54,911 nucleotides of DNA from the NCBI GenBank assembly GCA_018970255.1, contig JAGWWS010000021.1:1-54911 (forward strand), in the 5' to 3' direction. The number at the start of each line of letters is the position of its first letter. The first letter of the stretch is position 1. Below are positions 25,155-34,400 of this stretch, piece after piece. The position numbers were made by a program, and so were the translations under genes. This DNA comes from Verrucomicrobiota bacterium (GTDB lineage Bacteria > Verrucomicrobiota > Verrucomicrobiia > Chthoniobacterales > Terrimicrobiaceae). The notes under the pieces were generated by a model. It was given only the letters and a program-made list of their open reading frames with translations, was not told the origin of the DNA and did not search any database.

Positions 25155-25473
25155 CGGGGTCAGTCCCGCGTATTGACGTATTTTCGAAAGTCTGAAGGAT
25201 CCCCTCGAATACGCGGGAGCGATTTACCATGTGATGAGCCGGGGGCTTCAGCTGGCCAAAGAGTTGAGGCGCCGGATGACGATGACGATGGCGTGGATCG
25301 CGGAGGAGTTGAATGCCGGATTGCCGCAAACGCTGTGGCGGGCCTTGTGGGCGAGCAGCAAAAAAAGCGATAAAACGCGGGACTGACCCCCTCGGTGACA
25401 GGATTGCCGCAAACGCTGTGGCGGGCCTTGTGGGCGAGCAGCAAAAAAAGCGATAAAACGCGGGACTGACCCC
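25155..25473 (+). mobile_element. Miniature RAYT-derived element with 16-bp inverted repeats
   Basis: GGGGTCAGTCCCGCGT (25155-25170) is the exact inverted complement of ACGCGGGACTGACCCC at 25375-25390, and again at 25458-25473. Between them one open frame joins the start of a REP-associated tyrosine transposase (PLEYAGAIYHVMSRG, about 25202-25246) directly to its C-terminal helical end (LAKELRRRMTMTMAWIAEEL, then a stop after SDKTRD). The whole catalytic core with the HUH motif and tyrosine is gone by an in-frame deletion. This is a non-autonomous, MITE-like derivative that has destroyed the 5' end of the DUF1573 gene. Confidence 0.75.
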
Positions 25474-25483
25474 CTCGGTGACA
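25318..25483. repeat. Perfect 83-bp tandem duplication
   Basis: Copy 1 (25318-25400) and copy 2 (25401-25483) are identical base for base, from GGATTGCCGC to CTCGGTGACA, including an internal A7 run. Each copy holds the C-terminal codons of the RAYT remnant plus the right-hand inverted repeat. The identity points to recent duplication. Confidence 0.9.
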
Positions 25484-25549
25484 TCGGAATGAACCCCTAC
25501 CGGCATCCCTTGCTCGACTCGCTGCGGAGGATCGTTCATTTCTGAATTC
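25484..25549. other. Short spacer between the mobile-element zone and the symporter gene
   Basis: I see no gene, promoter consensus or repeat here. The minus strand is open in one frame but reads unlike the missing N-terminus of the DUF1573 protein. Confidence 0.4.
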
Positions 25550-26407
25550 ATGTCCGGCGAGGTTCTCAAACAGGTCGCCCTGCCTTTGGCGCTTTTCGCC
25601 GTGCTTTTCGGCATGGGGCTCAGTCTGGTGCCGGAGGATTTTCGCCGCGTGTTCCGGCATCCGAAGGCGAAGCTTGTGGGGCTCGGGTGCCAACTTCTCA
25701 TGCTGCCCGCGATTGCTTTCGCACTGGCGGTGCTGTTTCGCCTTCCCGGCGAGGTGGCGGTGGGGTTGATGGTGCTGGCGGCGTGCCCCGGCGGCGCGAC
25801 TTCGAATGTGATCACCCATTTGTCACGGGGCGATACGGCGCTGTCGGTCACGCTCACCGCGGTCTCGAGCATGGTTTGCGTTTTTACGATTCCGTGGATC
25901 GTCGGATGGTCGATGGACTGGTTCATGGGAGGAAGCGCGGCGGTGCAGTTGCCATTCTGGAAAACGCTCCTGCAGTTGGCGACCGTGACGATCCTGCCGA
26001 TCGCTTGCGGCATGGCAGTGCGGGCGGCGCGGCCGGCTTTGGCAAAACGGCTGGAAAAACCGGCCGGCATTTTTGCCATCGTCTTTCTCGCATTGATCAT
26101 CATCGCGGCGGTGGCTCGGGAAAAAGACCTCGCCCACCAATTCGCCGTGGCCGGTCCGGCGGCGGTCACGCTGAACATTTTGACCATGGTTCTGGGGTTT
26201 TCGGCCGGTTGGGCTTTTGGTTTGCCCAAGCCCCAGCGCATCACGATTTCCATCGAAGCGGGCATCCAAAATGGAACACTCGCACTGGCCATCGCTCTCG
26301 GCCTGCTGGACAGTTCGGGCATCGCAATGCCGGCGGTGGTTTACTCTCTGTTTATGTTCGCGACCGGCGGAGTGATGATTGCCATTTTTGGTCGCAGGCG
26401 TTCCTAA
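25550..26407 (+). CDS. Bile acid:sodium symporter (BASS) family transporter
   Basis: A 285-aa inner-membrane protein with about nine hydrophobic segments. Family features include AACPGGATSNVITHLSRGD (residues 77-95) and SIEAGIQNGTLALAIALGL (about 234-252), the two crossover regions typical of BASS/SBF transporters, which move bile acids, pantoate or other organic anions with sodium. Length fits the family. The substrate cannot be deduced. There is no clear ribosome binding site before the ATG. It is the first intact gene after the mobile-element zone. Confidence 0.9.
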   Translation: MSGEVLKQVALPLALFAVLFGMGLSLVPEDFRRVFRHPKAKLVGLGCQLLMLPAIAFALAVLFRLPGEVAVGLMVLAACPGGATSNVITHLSRGDTALSVTLTAVSSMVCVFTIPWIVGWSMDWFMGGSAAVQLPFWKTLLQLATVTILPIACGMAVRAARPALAKRLEKPAGIFAIVFLALIIIAAVAREKDLAHQFAVAGPAAVTLNILTMVLGFSAGWAFGLPKPQRITISIEAGIQNGTLALAIALGLLDSSGIAMPAVVYSLFMFATGGVMIAIFGRRRS

Positions 26408-26444
26408 GCGGACGCGGAACCGAACCGGGGGCTGTCGTGGTAGG

Positions 26445-26822
26445 TCAGGATTCTTTTTTGGCGCGGCGGGCGTCGATGAACGACTTCACGCAGAGCGCGA
26501 GGAAAACAAGGCAGATGGCGCCCATGGCGATTTGCATGCCGGTGGCGAGGGGTCGGGCGGCGGTGCCTTCGAGAAGCGCGCCGAGTTTTGGCAACCCCAT
26601 GCCGAGGCCGCCGAGCGTGCCCACCAGCGCGGTGCCGGCGGCCACATGCATAAAGTGTTTGCGGAGGTTCGGGGCGAAGGCGGAGGCGAGGCCGCAGAGG
26701 AAGATGATGGTGCCGAACACGGCGGGTATGAAGCTGGTCGGGCTTTTGGCTTCGCTGGCGGCATAGGCGCCGAACGCCATCGCATCGAGGAGGATTCCGA
26801 AAACAATCGCAAGTGTGGGCAT
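26445..26822 (-). CDS. Four-TM small membrane protein of unknown function
   Basis: A 125-aa hydrophobic protein with four predicted membrane segments: residues 2-20, 30-50, 57-80 and 95-115. It ends with a basic/acidic tail (RRAKKES). I start it at ATG 26822 because the first membrane helix begins there; a longer frame to 26858 adds unconvincing residues. It is convergent with the symporter gene and divergent from the alkaline phosphatase gene. I do not recognise the family. Confidence 0.7.
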   Translation of the reverse strand: MPTLAIVFGILLDAMAFGAYAASEAKSPTSFIPAVFGTIIFLCGLASAFAPNLRKHFMHVAAGTALVGTLGGLGMGLPKLGALLEGTAARPLATGMQIAMGAICLVFLALCVKSFIDARRAKKES

Positions 26823-26908
26823 GGCGGTGAGGGTCGGTGAGGCGGCGGACCGAGGCAAGTTTTGAATCGCGGATTGCGGGGGCAGGCCGCACGGGTAGTC
26901 TTGCGCCG

Positions 26909-28183
26909 ATGCGGAACTGGATTTTTGCCTGGCTGGCGGCGCCGCTGGCGGCTGCGGCCTCGAATGTCATTTTCATCCACCCGGACGGGGCTGGGATTTC
27001 GCACTGGCAGGCGGCGAGGTTTTACTGGGCGGGGCCGGATGCGGATCTGAACTGGGACCGCATTCCCGAGGTGGCGGTTTACCGCGGGCACATGTCGGAC
27101 TCGCTCTCGGCAAGTTCGAACGGTGGCGGGACCACGCATGCCTATGGAATCAAAGTGCCGATCGCGGCTTTTGGGACGGATGGGAAAACCGACGCGCGCC
27201 CGATGTCGGCCGGCGGTTGGGAGGGCAGCATCATGCACGAGGCCATGCGGAGCGGAGTCAGGACGGGGTTGGTCAATTCGGGGAGCATCGTGGAACCGGG
27301 CACGGCATGCTTCGTCGCAAGCGTGGAAAAGCGGCAGGACAGCGCGGAAATTGCGAAGCAGGTGGTGGAGTCCGGCGTGGATGTGATTCTGGGCGGCGGC
27401 GAGGAATGGCTGTTGCCGGAGGGCGTGGAGGGGCGATTCGGCAAAGGCAAGCGTGGCGACGGGCTCAACCTCGTGGAGAAAGCCGCGGGGCTGGGATACA
27501 AAATCGTTTACACGCGCGAAGAGCTTTGGGCGTTGCCCGACGATACCAAGAAGGTGCTCGGGATTTTCGCTGCCGAGGACACTTTCAACGACATTCCCGA
27601 GCGTGAAATGCGCGAAACGAAAACGCCCGCTTACGCGCCCGGCGCACCGACCATTTCGGAAATGGTGGCGGCGGCTCTCAGGTTCCTCTCGCCCGGGCCG
27701 TTCCTGCTCGTGGCGGAGGAGGAGGGGAACGACAACTTCGGCAACCTCAACAACGCCGGGGGCGCGCTGGAAGCGCTCAAGCGGGCGGACGACGCCTACG
27801 GGACCGCGTTGGATTTCGTGGAAAAACATCCCGACACCCTGCTCGTGACGGCGGCAGACAGTTCGGCCGGGGCGATGGATGTGTGGGGATTCCCGCGCGG
27901 GGATGCCAAGGCGGTCCTGGCCGTGGCGGCGGGCAAGGACCTGAACGGCGCGCCCTTCAGCCTCGCCCCGGACGGCGGACCGTTTTTTTCGAAGCCCGAC
28001 CGCAATGGCAACGAACTACCATTCGTCGTCACCTGGGGCACGGTCAACGACACCTCTGGCGGAATCCTGGTGCGCGCCGCCGGCCGCCACTCGGAAAAAG
28101 TGCGCGGCAGCTTCGACAACACCAAAATCTACGAACTCATGCGCAGCGCGTTGTTCGGGGATTCGGGCGGCGGGCGGGACTGA
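26909..28183 (+). CDS. Secreted alkaline phosphatase family protein with altered metal-site motifs
   Basis: A 424-aa protein with a signal peptide (MRNWIFAWLAAPLAAAAS). The alkaline phosphatase fold is suggested by FIHPDGAGISHWQAARFYW (first metal site), MSDSLSASSNGGGTTHAYG (nucleophile region, DS), FLLVAEEEGNDNFGN and LLVTAADSSAGAMD. In E. coli PhoA the last two correspond to the E/D/H and D-H metal ligands. Here the histidines appear replaced (NFGN; DSS), so the metal centre may differ or activity may be changed. The upstream in-frame residues are not signal-like, so ATG 26909 is preferred. Probably periplasmic phosphoester hydrolysis. Confidence 0.82.
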   Translation: MRNWIFAWLAAPLAAAASNVIFIHPDGAGISHWQAARFYWAGPDADLNWDRIPEVAVYRGHMSDSLSASSNGGGTTHAYGIKVPIAAFGTDGKTDARPMSAGGWEGSIMHEAMRSGVRTGLVNSGSIVEPGTACFVASVEKRQDSAEIAKQVVESGVDVILGGGEEWLLPEGVEGRFGKGKRGDGLNLVEKAAGLGYKIVYTREELWALPDDTKKVLGIFAAEDTFNDIPEREMRETKTPAYAPGAPTISEMVAAALRFLSPGPFLLVAEEEGNDNFGNLNNAGGALEALKRADDAYGTALDFVEKHPDTLLVTAADSSAGAMDVWGFPRGDAKAVLAVAAGKDLNGAPFSLAPDGGPFFSKPDRNGNELPFVVTWGTVNDTSGGILVRAAGRHSEKVRGSFDNTKIYELMRSALFGDSGGGRD

Positions 28184-28192
28184 TTGGCGGCG

Positions 28193-29491
28193 TTAGGGTG
28201 CCGCCGGGGCGAGGATGGCGTCCCGCATTCCGTGGAGGAGTTTTTTGTCGGCGGGGCAGATGGTGGCGAGTGCGCCGCCGCAGGTGGTGGATTTTTCGCC
28301 GGCGAAAAAATACGGGCAGAGGCGGACGCGGCCGCGCAGTGGTTCGATGGCGTCCGTTTCGGGGTTCCAGAATTCGGAGTCGAAGAGGGCGCCGGTGTGG
28401 AATTCCTGGAGGATGTGTGGCTGGCGGGGGAAGGCGGCGAGGGCGCTTTCGAGCGCGGTTTGCCATTCCTTTTGCGGAAGGTCGGAGGCGACCGAGACGC
28501 CGCGGGAGCCCCAGGCGCGTTCGGAGAAGCCGCTGATTTTCAGGATGAGGTTGCGGCGCTTCTGGCTGAACTGCGCGACTTCGGCCCAGGAGTGGGCATC
28601 GAGCCGCGGCAGGACGGCGTGGCGGGGCAGGGGGGCGGGGTCGGCGAGCCAGGTGTAGGGGATGTTTTTTTGGAGGGCGAGGAAGGCGCGTTCGCCGAGT
28701 TCCCGCCGCCAGAGGGCTTCGAGGGGTTTGAGCCAGAAGAGGGCGAACCAGAGTTTTTCCTCGAGCGCGGGCTTGATGGGCGGGGTGGCGGAGAGGACCT
28801 TCGAGCGGATGCCGTCGAGGATTTGCGGGGCAGCGGGGACATTCGCGAGGTCGAAGAGTTCGAAAAACCGGTAGAGGTTTTTTTGCCAATCGGTGCGGGG
28901 GTTGGCGTCGAGGGTGCGCCAGTGTTTTCCGGCGGGGCGGGTGGCGTTCAACTCGGCGGCGAGCCATTCCATCTCGGGGCGGTAGGTGGCGGCTTCCTCG
29001 GAGACGACGATGTCGCCGCCGGGGAGGATGGAGGAGAATCCTTCAAGCATCCCACTGGCGCCGCCGAGGACGGTGTGTCCAAGGGAGGAGTAGGTTTTGC
29101 CGAGCCATGCGGTGAGGCCGATGCCGCCGGGGACGCTGTCGATCTCGGCAATGGTGAAGCCGTTTTCCGTGAGGACGAGGTCGGGGCGGATGATTTTCGG
29201 GATGTCGCCGGCGAGGCCGTGCTCGCGCTGGAAGGCGGCGAGCTCGGGCGGTTTGCCGGCATCGAGGAGTTCGGCAATCCAGGACGGGGCGCGGTTTTTC
29301 GCGCTGAGGCGGTAGATTTGGTCGCAGGCCTTGAGGAAGAGGGTGAGGCGGTAGCCGAGTTTCCCGAGTTCGGCGGCGAGGCCGGGCGGGAGGGGGAAGG
29401 GGCGCGTGGCGATGCGCCATTCCTTTTCGTGGAAGAGCCCGCCATCGGGCAGGGCGGCGCGGACGGCGCGCGCCGTTTCGAGCGGGGTCAT
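28193..29491 (-). CDS. ATP-grasp-like (glutathionylspermidine synthase-type) protein
   Basis: A 432-aa cytoplasmic protein without signal or membrane segments. IRPDLVLTENGFTIAEIDSV (about residues 99-118) resembles the glutathionylspermidine-synthase ATP-grasp pattern. LILKISGFSERAWGSRGVSV (about 326-345) looks like the phosphate-binding Gly-rich loop of a circularly permuted ATP-grasp, followed by HILQEFHTG. Such enzymes form amide bonds using ATP; the substrates cannot be told from sequence. It begins at ATG 29491, overlapping the ruvA stop by 4 bases, so it is cotranscribed with ruvA, an unusual pairing. Identification is tentative. Confidence 0.65.
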   Translation of the reverse strand: MTPLETARAVRAALPDGGLFHEKEWRIATRPFPLPPGLAAELGKLGYRLTLFLKACDQIYRLSAKNRAPSWIAELLDAGKPPELAAFQREHGLAGDIPKIIRPDLVLTENGFTIAEIDSVPGGIGLTAWLGKTYSSLGHTVLGGASGMLEGFSSILPGGDIVVSEEAATYRPEMEWLAAELNATRPAGKHWRTLDANPRTDWQKNLYRFFELFDLANVPAAPQILDGIRSKVLSATPPIKPALEEKLWFALFWLKPLEALWRRELGERAFLALQKNIPYTWLADPAPLPRHAVLPRLDAHSWAEVAQFSQKRRNLILKISGFSERAWGSRGVSVASDLPQKEWQTALESALAAFPRQPHILQEFHTGALFDSEFWNPETDAIEPLRGRVRLCPYFFAGEKSTTCGGALATICPADKKLLHGMRDAILAPAAP

Positions 29492-30093
29492 GACAGGATT
29501 TTCAGGGCGTGGCGGACGAGGTCCTCGGCGGTCTGGGCGTCGGTGCCGGCCTTGAGGGCGGCGTTGACGGCCTTGTGGGCCTCGACCTGTTTGTAGCCGA
29601 GCGAAATGAGGGCGAGGACGGCATCGTGGAGCCGGATGTCGGCGGGCGAGGGGGCGTTTTTCGCGCTCGAGGCTTCCCACTCCGCGGCGACGCCGACCTT
29701 GTCTTTCAGTTCGAGCACGATCCGTTCGGCGGTTTTTTTTCCGACGCCGCTGATTTTCGAGATGGTGCCGGTGTCGCCCGCCACGACGGCGGACTTGAAC
29801 ATTTCCACGGAGAGACCGCTGAGCACGGCGAGCGCGGTCTTTGGGCCCACGCCGCTGACATGGTTCAGGAGCAGGCGGAAGAGGTCGCGTTCGGCGGCGG
29901 TGCTGAAGCCGTAGAGGATGTGGGCGTCCTCGCGGACGGCGAGGTGCGTGAGGATTTTCACGGGCGAGCCGGGTGCGGGGAGGCGCTCGAAACTTGAAAT
30001 GGGGATGAGCACTTGGTAGCCGACGCCATGGACATTGACGGTGACCTGTGTGGGCAGGGCTTCGGCGAGCGTGCCTTCGAGGAATGCGATCAT
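29488..30093 (-). CDS. ruvA: Holliday junction DNA helicase subunit RuvA
   Basis: A 201-aa protein that binds four-way DNA junctions and loads the RuvB helicase. The N-terminal OB domain begins MIAFLEGTL and includes VHGVGYQVLIP. The helix-hairpin-helix motifs are HVSGVGPKTALAVLSGL and KISGVGKKTAERIVLELKD. The C-terminal RuvB-binding domain ends with TAEDLVRHALKILS. ATG 30093 gives the standard RuvA start and length. That codon overlaps the start of the divergent plus-strand gene (CATG). RuvB and RuvC are not in the window. Confidence 0.96.
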   Translation of the reverse strand: MIAFLEGTLAEALPTQVTVNVHGVGYQVLIPISSFERLPAPGSPVKILTHLAVREDAHILYGFSTAAERDLFRLLLNHVSGVGPKTALAVLSGLSVEMFKSAVVAGDTGTISKISGVGKKTAERIVLELKDKVGVAAEWEASSAKNAPSPADIRLHDAVLALISLGYKQVEAHKAVNAALKAGTDAQTAEDLVRHALKILS

Positions 30094-30697
30094 GGCGGGA
30101 AGCTTTAGCAGAGCGTCGGCGAAAGCCCCAAGCGCGTTGTTTGCGCTGCTGCTGGCGGCTGCGGCCGCGCATGCGGATGTGTGGGTGCTCTCGGTCGAGC
30201 CGTCGTTCACGGAGTCGAAAATCCGCCGCCCGATCGAGGGTTCGCAGCGCACGGTGGTGGCGGTGGCGAGGTTGGTGGACGGCGAGATCGAGCCGCTGAC
30301 GCGCGAGCAGAAGAAATCGGTGCACATGACATTCGCGCAGGTGCGGGAGAAAGCGCTGGGGACCGCGGAGGCGGTGCTGGCGCGGCTCGAGCCGAAATTT
30401 GTCCGCGACAAAAACAAAGTCATCACGCATGCGGTGCTGGAATCGGGCGACCCGTTGGTGGCATCGAGCGTGCTGGCGCCGGGGTTTGCGGAAAAATTCC
30501 GCAGCACGCTGGGCCCGGATTTGCTCGTGGCGATGCCCAACCGCAACACGGTGCTGGTTTTTTCCCGGCAGGACGACGCGCACCTGCGGATGGCGGAGGC
30601 GGTGGTCGGGGCGTATTTGGAATCCGACTACCGTGTGAGCCGGGAGGTTTTCGCGCTCGAGGGCGGGAGGCTGCGGTCGCTCGGGGTGCTGCGTTAG
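30092..30697 (+). CDS. Exported protein, possibly DUF1444-like
   Basis: A 201-aa protein with a signal peptide (residues 1-31, ending LLLAAAAAHADVWV). The mature part has REKALGTAEAVLARLEPKFV, and LGPDLLVAMPNRNTVLVFSR with a helical-beta tail. The pattern of a domain predicting L-x-V-A-x-P-x-R-x-x-x-x-V resembles DUF1444/YtpQ-type proteins, but I cannot confirm it. The start codon overlaps that of ruvA on the opposite strand by 2 bases. It is followed by hpt after 37 bases. Confidence 0.65.
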   Translation: MAGSFSRASAKAPSALFALLLAAAAAHADVWVLSVEPSFTESKIRRPIEGSQRTVVAVARLVDGEIEPLTREQKKSVHMTFAQVREKALGTAEAVLARLEPKFVRDKNKVITHAVLESGDPLVASSVLAPGFAEKFRSTLGPDLLVAMPNRNTVLVFSRQDDAHLRMAEAVVGAYLESDYRVSREVFALEGGRLRSLGVLR

Positions 30698-30734
30698 CGC
30701 TTGCCGCGGTGCGGGCGGCTGGTAGGAAGGCGCC

Positions 30735-31283
30735 ATGGTCAGCGACATCGCCCGCGTCCTCTACCATGAATCCACGATCCTGAGCCGCCTCGACGAGATG
30801 GCGCACCGAATCACGGAGGATTACGCCAGCAAGGAGGTGACGGTCGTTTCGATCCTGAACGGCAGCATCATTTTCATGGCGGACCTGCTGCGCCGGATTC
30901 CGCTCCCGCTCCAACTCGATTCCTGGAGCGTCTCCAGCTACCACGGCACGAAGTCGCGGGGGCAAATCCATTTCCGGCAAAGCCAGATCGCCGATGTGCG
31001 CGGGCGGCATGTGTTGCTGCTCGACGACATCCTCGACAGCGGGCTCACGCTGCAGGCGATCAAGGAAAAGTTGGTGGCGGAATCTGGGGCGGCGAGCATC
31101 AAATCGTGCGTGCTGCTGCGCAAAAATGTGCAGCGCGGCGTGGAGGTGGAGGCGGATTATGTCGGTTTTGACATCCCCAACGAGTTCGTCGTGGGCTACG
31201 GGCTCGACTACAACGAGCGCTACCGGAACCTGCCCTTCATAGGGGTCCTCAAGGAGGACGCGATCCGCCGGCACGCAGTCTGA
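30735..31283 (+). CDS. hpt: Hypoxanthine phosphoribosyltransferase
   Basis: A 182-aa purine-salvage enzyme converting hypoxanthine or guanine plus PRPP to IMP or GMP in the cytoplasm. The PRPP-binding motif is HVLLLDDILDSGLTLQAIK (about residues 92-110), with SILNGSIIFMADLLRRI before it and FDIPNEFVVGYGLDYNERYR after it, all typical of HPRT. A clear Shine-Dalgarno sequence AGGAAGG lies 4 bases ahead of the ATG, in contrast to the flagellar genes. Length is normal. Confidence 0.95.
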   Translation: MVSDIARVLYHESTILSRLDEMAHRITEDYASKEVTVVSILNGSIIFMADLLRRIPLPLQLDSWSVSSYHGTKSRGQIHFRQSQIADVRGRHVLLLDDILDSGLTLQAIKEKLVAESGAASIKSCVLLRKNVQRGVEVEADYVGFDIPNEFVVGYGLDYNERYRNLPFIGVLKEDAIRRHAV

Positions 31284-31291
31284 GCGCGGCT

Positions 31292-31309
31292 CCGCGGGTT
31301 TTTCCGCGG
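31292..31309 (+). terminator. Weak hairpin after hpt
   Basis: CCGCGG-GTTTTT-CCGCGG forms a 6-bp GC stem 8 bases after the hpt stop. The T-run is inside the loop, not after the stem, so it is not a standard intrinsic terminator on either strand; it could still pause RNA polymerase ahead of gltB. Confidence 0.25.
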
Positions 31310-31425
31310 GATGTTCCGGGTGGGCTTCGGTGCAGCCGCCGGCCAGCGGCTCCCGTGAATTTTCCCCAAAAAAATTCTCCTTTTTCGGAAAATTGGAGCG
31401 AAAGTTGCTGGCTCGCTTGATCACC

Positions 31426-34400
31426 ATGAACAACGCCATGCCACACACGGGGCCCAACGGCCTCTACCATCCCGATTTTGAGCACGACGCCTGCGGCGTC
31501 GGATTTGTCGCGCAGATCAGCGGCAAGCGCTCCAACGAAGTCCTGCTCACGGCGTTGACCTCGATTTGCAGCCTGATGCACCGCGGGGCCCTCGACGCCG
31601 ATGCCAAGACGGGCGACGGCGCGGGCGTTTGCACCCAGATCCCCTACAAGATTTTCGCCCCCGAGGTCTCGCGCCTCGGGCACACGCTCTACAACCCGTC
31701 CGACCTCGGGGTGGGTGTGATGTTCCTGCCTACCGACAACAAATATGCCGCCGCGCGGGCGCGGGCGATCACCGAGGAGGTTTTAAAAAAACGCGAACTC
31801 TTCGTGTTCGGTTGGCGCCCAGTTCCGATCAACGACCATGTCCTCGGCGAGAAGGCGCAGTCCACCATGCCGCTCATTGAGCATGTGCTGGTCGGCCGCC
31901 CCGCGGGAATGTGGGACGACGACTACGAGCGCCGTCTTTTCCTCGCGCGCAACGAAATCGAGGACCGCGCCGCCGCGGACAAGATTTCGGATTTCTACAT
32001 TCCGTCCTTTTCGCACCGCACGATTGTCTACAAGGGGCTCCTTGTTTCCGCTTCGCTCGAAAAATTCTACCCCGACCTGACGAGCGAAGATTACGAGACG
32101 GCGATCGCGCTTTTCCACCAGCGCTACAGCACAAACACCTTCCCCACCTGGCCGCTGGCGCAGCCGTTCCGCATGCTCGCGCACAACGGCGAAATCAACA
32201 CCGTGCGCGGCAACCGGAATTGGATGCACGCCCGCGAGGCCGAGCTGCAGGCGGATTTCTGGGGCAAGGACATCGACCTGCTGAAGCCCATCATCCAGCC
32301 CGGCGGGTCCGATTCCGCGAGCCTGGACAACGCTGTCGAGGTCCTCGCCATGAGCGGGCGCGGCATCCTGCACGCGATGACGATGCTCGTGCCCCCGGCC
32401 TACCGCTCGGACCCGCACCTCCCGCAGGAGTTGAAGGATTTTTATTTCTACCACCGCTGCTTCAGCGAGCCGTGGGACGGTCCGGCAGCGCTGGCGTTCA
32501 CCGATGGCGTGATTGCCGGGGCCTGCCTCGACCGCAACGGCCTGCGCCCCGCCCGCTACAACATCACGGCGGACGGGCTTTTCGTCATGGCTTCGGAGGT
32601 CGGAGGGTCCGCACTCGACCAGCTGGAAATCGTGGAAAAGGGCCGCCTCGCCCCCGGCGAGATGATCGCCGTGGACACCGCCGCCGGGAAATTGCTGCGC
32701 GATGCCGACATCAAGTCCGCCCTCGCCGCGCGCCAGCCCTACGGAAAGTGGATCAAGGAGAACCTCACCGCCCTGCCCCAGTCCGGCGAAAAAGACACCG
32801 CCGCCCCCGCCGGCGACCTCGACATCCTCACGCTCACCCAGCGCCAGGTCGCGTTCGGATACTCGTCCGAGGAAGTGGACATGGTCATCAAGCCCATGCT
32901 CAAGGACGGCGCCGAAGCCGTCGGCTCGATGGGCGACGACACCCCGCTCGCGGTGCTCTCGCAAAAGCCCCGCCTGCTCTACACCTACTTCAAGCAACTC
33001 TTCGCGCAGGTCACGAACCCTCCGATCGACCCCATCCGCGAGAAGCTCGTCATGAGCCTGCACACGGTGATCGGGTGGAGGAAAAACCTGCTGGCCGAAA
33101 CGCCCGGCCACGCGCGCCTGGTCACCATCGAATCGCCCGTGCTCCTCGATGGCGAGCTTGCCGCGCTCAAGGCCGTCGGCGGCGAACACAAATCCGCCAC
33201 GGTTTCGACCCTCTGGCCGGTTTCGGAAGGCGATGCCGGATTGGAAAAAGCCGTGGCCCGCATCCGTTCGGAGGCCGAGGCCGCCATCGATGGCGGTGCC
33301 CGAATCCTCATCCTCTCCGACCTCGGCGTGGACCATGCCAATGTCCCGGTCCCGATGTTGCTCGCCGTTGGCGCCGTGCACCACCACCTCATCGCGGTCG
33401 GCAAGCGCATGCGCGCCGGGATTGTTTGCGAAACCGGCGAGGCGCGGGATGTCCACCAAATCGCCTGCCTCATCGGCTACGGCGCCGCAGCCATCAACCC
33501 CTACCTCGCCATCGAGAGCATCCGCGAAATCCTCGAGCGCGAGAACGGGTCCGCCGACTTCGCGAAGTCCGCCATCAATTACCGCAAGGCGCTCGAAGCC
33601 GGCATCCTCAAGATCATGTCGAAGATGGGCATCTCGGTGGTGAACAGCTACCGCGGGGCGCAAATCTTCGAGGCGATCGGCATCTCCTCGAAACTCATCT
33701 CCGAGTGCTTCCGCGGCACGCCGTCGCAGATCGAAGGCATCGGCTACCGCGAGATCGCGGCCGAGAGCCTCGAGCGCCACGCCATGGCCTACGCCGGCGC
33801 TGTGCCGGTCGAGGCGGGCAAACTCGGCGACCCCGGCTACTACCGCTTCCGCCGCGGCGGGGAGGTCCACTCCGTCACCCCGCCCGTGCTGCAAAGTTTC
33901 CATGCCTTTGTCGGAATCAAGGGCGCCGACAAGGCCGGCAAGGCCGAGGACTACAAAAAATATGTCGATGCGGTGCTCGCGAACTCGCCCGTGGCGCTCC
34001 GCAACCTCCTCGAGATGCTGCCCATGCCCGGCGGCCCCGTGGATCTCGACGAGGTCGAGCCGATCGAGGACATCCGCAAGCGCTTTACCACGGCGGGAAT
34101 GTCGCTCGGCGCGCTCAGCCCCGAGGCCCACGAATGCCTCGCCATCGCCATGAACCGCATCGGCGGCAAGTCGAACAGCGGCGAGGGCGGAGAGGACCCC
34201 GTGCGCTTCAAGCGGCGCGAAAACGGCGACTGGGCGAACAGCGCTATCAAGCAGATCGCCTCCGGCCGCTTCGGCGTCTCGGCCGCCTACCTCGCCAGCG
34301 CCAAGGAAATCGAAATCAAGATGGCGCAGGGTGCGAAGCCCGGCGAGGGCGGCCAGTTGCCCGGCCACAAGGTCAGCCCCTACATCGCGAAGCTCCGCCA

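Noticed and set aside
25318-25483. CRISPR-like direct repeat
   Set aside because: Two adjacent 83-bp copies without spacers; this is a tandem duplication.
25187-25819. Minus-strand open frames with repeated SPRGSVPRF-like peptides
   Set aside because: They come from reading the 83-bp tandem duplication and the inverted repeats on the wrong strand.
29492-30748. 851-aa reading through from the ATP-grasp gene into ruvA antisense frames
   Set aside because: The first 420 residues are Arg/Pro/His-rich shadow sequence; the real start at 29491 overlaps the ruvA stop in the ATGA style common here.
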